This document shows, piece after piece, positions 60,535 through 64,000 of a stretch of 64,000 nt of DNA. Numbering within the stretch: the stretch's first letter is position 1; each line of letters starts with the position of its first letter. Origin of the DNA: Streptomyces sp. BK239 (GTDB lineage Bacteria; Actinomycetota; Actinomycetes; Streptomycetales; Streptomycetaceae). A program made the position numbers and the translations under genes. The notes beneath the pieces were generated by a model, which was not told the DNA's origin, made no database searches, and was given only the letters and a program-made list of their open reading frames with translations. The stretch lies in NCBI RefSeq assembly GCF_004217285.1, contig NZ_SHKS01000003.1, forward strand, positions 656,265 through 720,264. Reading direction: 5' to 3'.

Positions 60535-61365
60535 TCACGACTCCCCGGCCGGGGGACGCTGTGGCGGGGCCTCTGGCGGTGATTCGGCTCGGCGGTGCTG
60601 TGGCGGGGCGGCTCGCGGTGACTCGTCCTGGCGGCTCTGTGGCGCGGGCTCTCCTGCTGGTTCGCCCTGGTGGCTCCGTGAGGGGTCGTGCGGGGGTCCG
60701 GCTCGGTGAGGTTGCTGGACCTCGTTCCCTTGTTCGGCGTGGCGCGGCCGCGGGGCCCCGTGCGGCAGTTCGGGTCGGCGGCTCGCGGCGGCTCCGTGTG
60801 GCGGCTCGGCCGGGCTGGGCTGTGGCGCGGCCGCTGGTGGTGGTTCGGTCCGGCGTGGCTGCGGGGCTCCGTGTGGTGGCTCGGCCTGGTTGTTCCGTGG
60901 CGCGGCTGCCTGGGGCGGCTCGGGTCGGGGTTGTGGCCGGGTGTCTCGGGGCGGCCCGGACTGGGGGCTCGGAGGGGTTTTGGGTGGCACGCCGGGCTGG
61001 CGGCGGTCCGGCTGTGGTTCCGGCGGTCGTCCGGGCGTTCGAGGGGGCTGCTGGGGGACGTGAGCGTTCCCGGCTTCGCACGGTGGTTCCGTCCGGTGGG
61101 TCTGCCGGCTCCCGCCGGCCTCCGGAGGCCCGCCGGCTTCCCGGTCGGGCCGGTCCGCCGGGACCGCCTGGGCCTCGCGGCCCTCGAAGGCGCAGGTCTC
61201 CCGGGGCTCTTGGCTCTCCCGATCCTCTTCCCTGAGGTCGCTCTCGGCGAGGCGCAGGAGGCGGTGGCAGATGGGGCAGTGGCGGGTGAGGTGGCGGTAG
61301 GACGACGCGGCCGACAGGTGCGCGCGGAGCAGCGCCCGCGTCTCGTGCCCGGCCGATGCCGCCAT
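60535..61365 (-). CDS. DUF6274-like protein with long proline-rich tail
   Basis: A 276-aa product. The first about 50 residues (MAASAGHETRALLRAHLSAA, SSYRHLTRHCPICHRLLRLA) carry a CxxC pair and match the short DUF6274 domain I recall from Streptomyces. The remaining about 220 residues are a disordered Pro/Ala/Arg/Gln/Glu tract with imperfect AEPPHGA-type repeats. GGAGG lies 6 nt before the ATG at 61365, which decides frame and start; a second open frame over the same DNA lacks these features. Function unknown. Confidence 0.68.
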   Translation of the reverse strand: MAASAGHETRALLRAHLSAASSYRHLTRHCPICHRLLRLAESDLREEDRESQEPRETCAFEGREAQAVPADRPDREAGGPPEAGGSRQTHRTEPPCEAGNAHVPQQPPRTPGRPPEPQPDRRQPGVPPKTPPSPQSGPPRDTRPQPRPEPPQAAAPRNNQAEPPHGAPQPRRTEPPPAAAPQPSPAEPPHGAAASRRPELPHGAPRPRHAEQGNEVQQPHRAGPPHDPSRSHQGEPAGEPAPQSRQDESPRAAPPQHRRAESPPEAPPQRPPAGES

Positions 61366-61472
61366 ACGCCACCTCCAGCGGGACCACGCCGACGGCGGTG
61401 TCCTGAACTCCGGGGTACCGAGGGAACGTGACGCCGTCAAGGGCGCGGCGCGTACGGCGCGCCACCGGGACG

Positions 61473-61510
61473 CGAAAAGAGCCCGGGTCCGAAGACCCGG
61501 GCTCTTTTCG
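61473..61510 (-). terminator. Terminator of tRNA-Asp
   Basis: A perfect 17-bp stem (61473-61489 with 61494-61510) with a CGAA loop, 8 bp beyond the tRNA. Confidence 0.9.
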
Positions 61511-61517
61511 ATCTGTG

Positions 61518-61592
61518 CGGTCCTGACGGGATTTGAACCCGCGGCCTCCACCTTGACAGGGTGGCGAGCACTCCAAACTGCTCCACAGGACC
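61518..61592 (-). tRNA. tRNA-Asp(GUC)
   Basis: 75 nt: acceptor GGTCCTG/CAGGACC, discriminator G, anticodon stem CCACC/GGTGG around CTGTCAA (anticodon GUC), T arm GGGTTCAAATCCC. No CCA encoded. Confidence 0.96.
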
Positions 61593-61688
61593 AGGCTTTG
61601 CGGCGCCTTCCCGCTGCGCCGTGCTGCGAAACGAGACTCTACAGGAGGGTGGCCCGCCTGGTCGAACTCACCCTCCGTGCAGTGCCCG

Positions 61689-64000
61689 TCACGGCGCGGC
61701 GGCGTCGATCGCCTTCACGATCCGCTTGTCCGAGACGGGGTACGCCGTGCCCAACGCGTGGGCGAAATAGCTGACCCGGAGCTCCTCGATCATCCAGCGG
61801 ATGTCCAGGACCGAGGACGGCACCGGCCGGCCCTCGGGCAGCTGCTCCAGCAGCCAGGCGTACTCGTCCTGCATCTCGTGGACCTTCTCCATGCGGGTCG
61901 TGTCCCGCTGGGCGTTGGTCGGCATCTGCTGCAACCGTCGGTCCACGGCGATGAGATACCGCATCAGGTCCGGCAGCCGGCGCAGCCCCGTCTGCGTCAC
62001 GAACCCGGGCCGCACCAGCGCGTCCAGCTGTTTGCGCACGTCCGCCAGGTTCTGGAGCAGCGCGGTGCTGCGTACGCCCTTCAGCCGGCGCTCGCAGGCC
62101 TGCCAGGCGGCCAGCACCTGCTGCACCTGCCCCACCGCCCGCACGGTCGTGTCCACGATCTCGGCGCGCACCTTGTCGTACAGCTTCCGGTACGACTCCT
62201 CGTCCCACGCCGGACCGCCGAAGTCGCCGATCAGCTTGTCCGCGGCCGCCATCGCGCAGTCGTCGAACAGCGCCTGGATCGAACCGTGCGGATTCGCCGA
62301 CAGCGCGAGCTTCTGAGCGTTCGTCATCTTCTCGGACGCGAACTTCGCAGGATTGACCGGGATGGACCGCAGGATGAGGCGGCGCGTGCCCTTCCACATC
62401 GCCTCCGCCTGCTCCGCCTCCGTGTCGAACAGCCGTACGGAGACGGTGTTCTTCGCCGGGCCGTCGTCGACCAAGGCCGGATACGCCTTCACCGGCTGCC
62501 CGGCACGGCGGGTCTCGAAGACGGGGGTCAGCGCGCCGATCGTCCAGTCCGTCAGCCCCGACCGCTCCAGGGACTCGCCGCCCTGCCGCTCGGCGGTGGC
62601 CGCGGCGGCCTGGGAGAGGGCCTGACGCGCCTTCGGCTTCAGCCGGAGCTTCAGCGCCTGAAGGTCCTTGTCCTCGGCGAGCTTGCGCCGCCGCTCGTCG
62701 ACGATCCGGAACGTGATCTTCAGATGGTCCGGGACCTTCGACCAGTCGAAGTCCTCGGCCTCGAAGGGCACGCCGACCATCCGCTTGAGCTCACGGTTCA
62801 TGGCGACCGTGATCGGCTCGTGGGAGGGCGCCGCCTGCTCCAGGAACCGCTTGGCGAAGTTCGGCGCCGGCACGTAGTGGCGGCGGATCGGCTTCGGCAG
62901 GGAGCGGATCAGTTCGGTGACGATCTCCTCCCGCAGGCCCGGGATCTGCCAGTCGAACCCCTCGTCGGTGACCTGGTTGAGCACCTGGAGCGGGATGTGG
63001 ACGGTCACGCCGTCCGCGTCCGCGCCCGGCTCGAACTGGTACGTGACCCGGAACTTCAGCTGCCCCTGCCGCCAGGAGTCCGGATAGTCGGCCTTGGTGA
63101 CCGCCTCCGCCGACTCCCGGATGAGCATCTCCCGCTCGAAGTCCAGGAAGTCGGGCTGCTCGTGCCGCTTGCGCTTCCACCAGGAGTCGAAGTGCGCGCC
63201 GGACACCACGTGCTCGGGCACCCGTTGGTCGTAGAAGTCGAACAGGGTGTCGTCGTCGACCACGATGTCCCGCCGCCGGGCCCGGTGCTCCAACTCCTCG
63301 ACCTCGCTTCGGAGCTTGCGGTTGTCGGCGTAGAACTTGTGGTGCGTGCGCCAGTCGCCCTCCACGAGCGCGTTGCGAATGAAAAGCTCGCGGCTCGTCT
63401 CCGGGTCGATGCGGCCGTAGTTGACCTTCCGCTGGGCGACGATCGGCACGCCGTACAGCGTGACCTTCTCGTACGCCATGACCGCCGCCTGGTCCTTCTC
63501 CCAGTGCGGCTCGCTGTACGTCCGCTTCAGCAGATGGCCGGCGAGCGGCTCGACCCACTCGGGCTCGATCTTCGCGTTGACGCGGGCCCACAGCCGGCTC
63601 GTCTCCACCAGCTCCGCCGACATCACGAAGCGCGGCTGCTTCTTGAACAGCGCCGAACCCGGGAAGATCGCGAACTTGGCGTTGCGAGCGCCCAAATACT
63701 CGTTCTTGTTGCCGTCCTTCACGTCCTTCATCCCGACGTGGGAGAGAAGGCCGGCAAGGAGGGAGACGTGGACGCTGTCGCCGGCGGCGTCCTGTTCGTT
63801 GAGGTGGATACCCATCTGCTTGGCGACCGTGCGCAGCTGGGTGTAGATGTCCTGCCATTCGCGGATGCGCAGGAAGTTGAGGTACTCCTGCTTGCACATG
63901 CGGCGGAAAGAGGACGAGCCGCGCTCGCGCTGCTGCTCCCGCACGTACCGCCACAGGTTCAGGTAGGCGAGGAAGTCGCTGGTCTCGTCCCGGAAGCGGG
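61689..64000 (-). CDS. hrpA: ATP-dependent RNA helicase HrpA (C-terminal part; N-terminus outside window)
   Basis: The last 770 residues of a DEAH helicase; the frame is open at base 64000. Present are the OB-fold (NEYLGARNAKFAIFPGSALF, RFVMSAELVETSRLWARVNA) and the long DUF3418 domain (ERELFIRNALVEGDWRTHHK-like segment, GVTVHIPLQVLNQVTDEGFD, SLPKPIRRHYVPAPNFAKRF). It ends VSDKRIVKAIDAAAP. The helicase motor lies outside the window. HrpA resolves stalled or structured mRNA on ribosomes. The start cannot be judged here. Confidence 0.94.
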   Translation of the reverse strand, partial: RFRDETSDFLAYLNLWRYVREQQRERGSSSFRRMCKQEYLNFLRIREWQDIYTQLRTVAKQMGIHLNEQDAAGDSVHVSLLAGLLSHVGMKDVKDGNKNEYLGARNAKFAIFPGSALFKKQPRFVMSAELVETSRLWARVNAKIEPEWVEPLAGHLLKRTYSEPHWEKDQAAVMAYEKVTLYGVPIVAQRKVNYGRIDPETSRELFIRNALVEGDWRTHHKFYADNRKLRSEVEELEHRARRRDIVVDDDTLFDFYDQRVPEHVVSGAHFDSWWKRKRHEQPDFLDFEREMLIRESAEAVTKADYPDSWRQGQLKFRVTYQFEPGADADGVTVHIPLQVLNQVTDEGFDWQIPGLREEIVTELIRSLPKPIRRHYVPAPNFAKRFLEQAAPSHEPITVAMNRELKRMVGVPFEAEDFDWSKVPDHLKITFRIVDERRRKLAEDKDLQALKLRLKPKARQALSQAAAATAERQGGESLERSGLTDWTIGALTPVFETRRAGQPVKAYPALVDDGPAKNTVSVRLFDTEAEQAEAMWKGTRRLILRSIPVNPAKFASEKMTNAQKLALSANPHGSIQALFDDCAMAAADKLIGDFGGPAWDEESYRKLYDKVRAEIVDTTVRAVGQVQQVLAAWQACERRLKGVRSTALLQNLADVRKQLDALVRPGFVTQTGLRRLPDLMRYLIAVDRRLQQMPTNAQRDTTRMEKVHEMQDEYAWLLEQLPEGRPVPSSVLDIRWMIEELRVSYFAHALGTAYPVSDKRIVKAIDAAAP

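Noticed and set aside
60416..61576. Alternative 386-codon minus-strand frame over the DUF6274-like gene
   Set aside because: It runs through the tRNA-Asp terminator and tRNA region and lacks the conserved CxxC domain and the GGAGG start found in the chosen frame.

Overview
The window is high-GC actinobacterial DNA and reads as a Streptomyces chromosome. The evidence is the GC-rich third codon positions, BldC, an Lsr2-type nucleoid protein, tandem SigF-type sigma factors, valine dehydrogenase, and a gene order (MFS/MarR, sigma pair, tadA, upp, iron/copper genes, ffs-dnaX, purD, purC, lsrL-purSQL, purF-purM, vdh, bldC, hrpA) that matches the S. coelicolor SCO4023-SCO4092 neighbourhood as I remember it. 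No database was consulted.

Layout. 1-8.6 kb: a flavin/F420 oxidase fragment, a YceI protein and a DHA2 exporter that share carboxypeptidase-regulatory-like repeats, a MarR regulator with palindromic operators, an 85-bp tandem repeat array, two SigB/SigF-family sigma genes, a Dabb protein and a small membrane protein. 8.66-21.6 kb: an integrated actinomycete integrative and conjugative element (AICE) in tRNA-Ser(CGA). It is bounded by 55-bp att repeats and carries a GntR regulator with YdcF, a spread/transfer operon, an FtsK-like Tra, a prim-pol and a helicase-like ATPase, an iteron-like array, xis and int, plus two cargo genes at the right end. 21.6-35 kb: tadA and its partner, upp, small conserved genes, a HerA-like ATPase, an iron-box-controlled divergent locus (siderophore-interacting protein versus penicillin-acylase-like hydrolase plus siderophore-type acetyltransferase), CopC-CopD, tRNA-Ser(GGA) and the SRP RNA. 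35-56 kb: dnaX and the purine genes purD, purC, purSQL, purF and purM, interspersed with a degenerate M48-like membrane protein, an N,N-dimethylformamidase-like protein and an ABC/two-component module lying between two identical tRNA-Gly(GCC) genes. An aberrant tRNA-Gly(UCC) and lsrL sit just before purS. 56-64 kb: DUF3073, vdh, a conserved unknown, bldC, a DUF6274 protein with a long proline-rich tail, tRNA-Asp and the C-terminal part of hrpA.

How it works together. The AICE would be silenced by its GntR repressor at three AGTCCTAGGACT-type palindromes, excised by Int/Xis across the tRNA att sites, replicated by prim-pol plus ATPase, and moved as double-stranded DNA by the Tra pump and spread proteins. 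The purine genes encode seven pathway proteins but are split into several transcription units. Several housekeeping genes (upp, dnaX, purD, purF and the 52.6-kb gene) show the same leaderless architecture, TANNNT followed by exactly 7 nt and then the start codon. Function calls come from motif recognition and remembered families. Operators, att arms and origin are inferred from sequence only.
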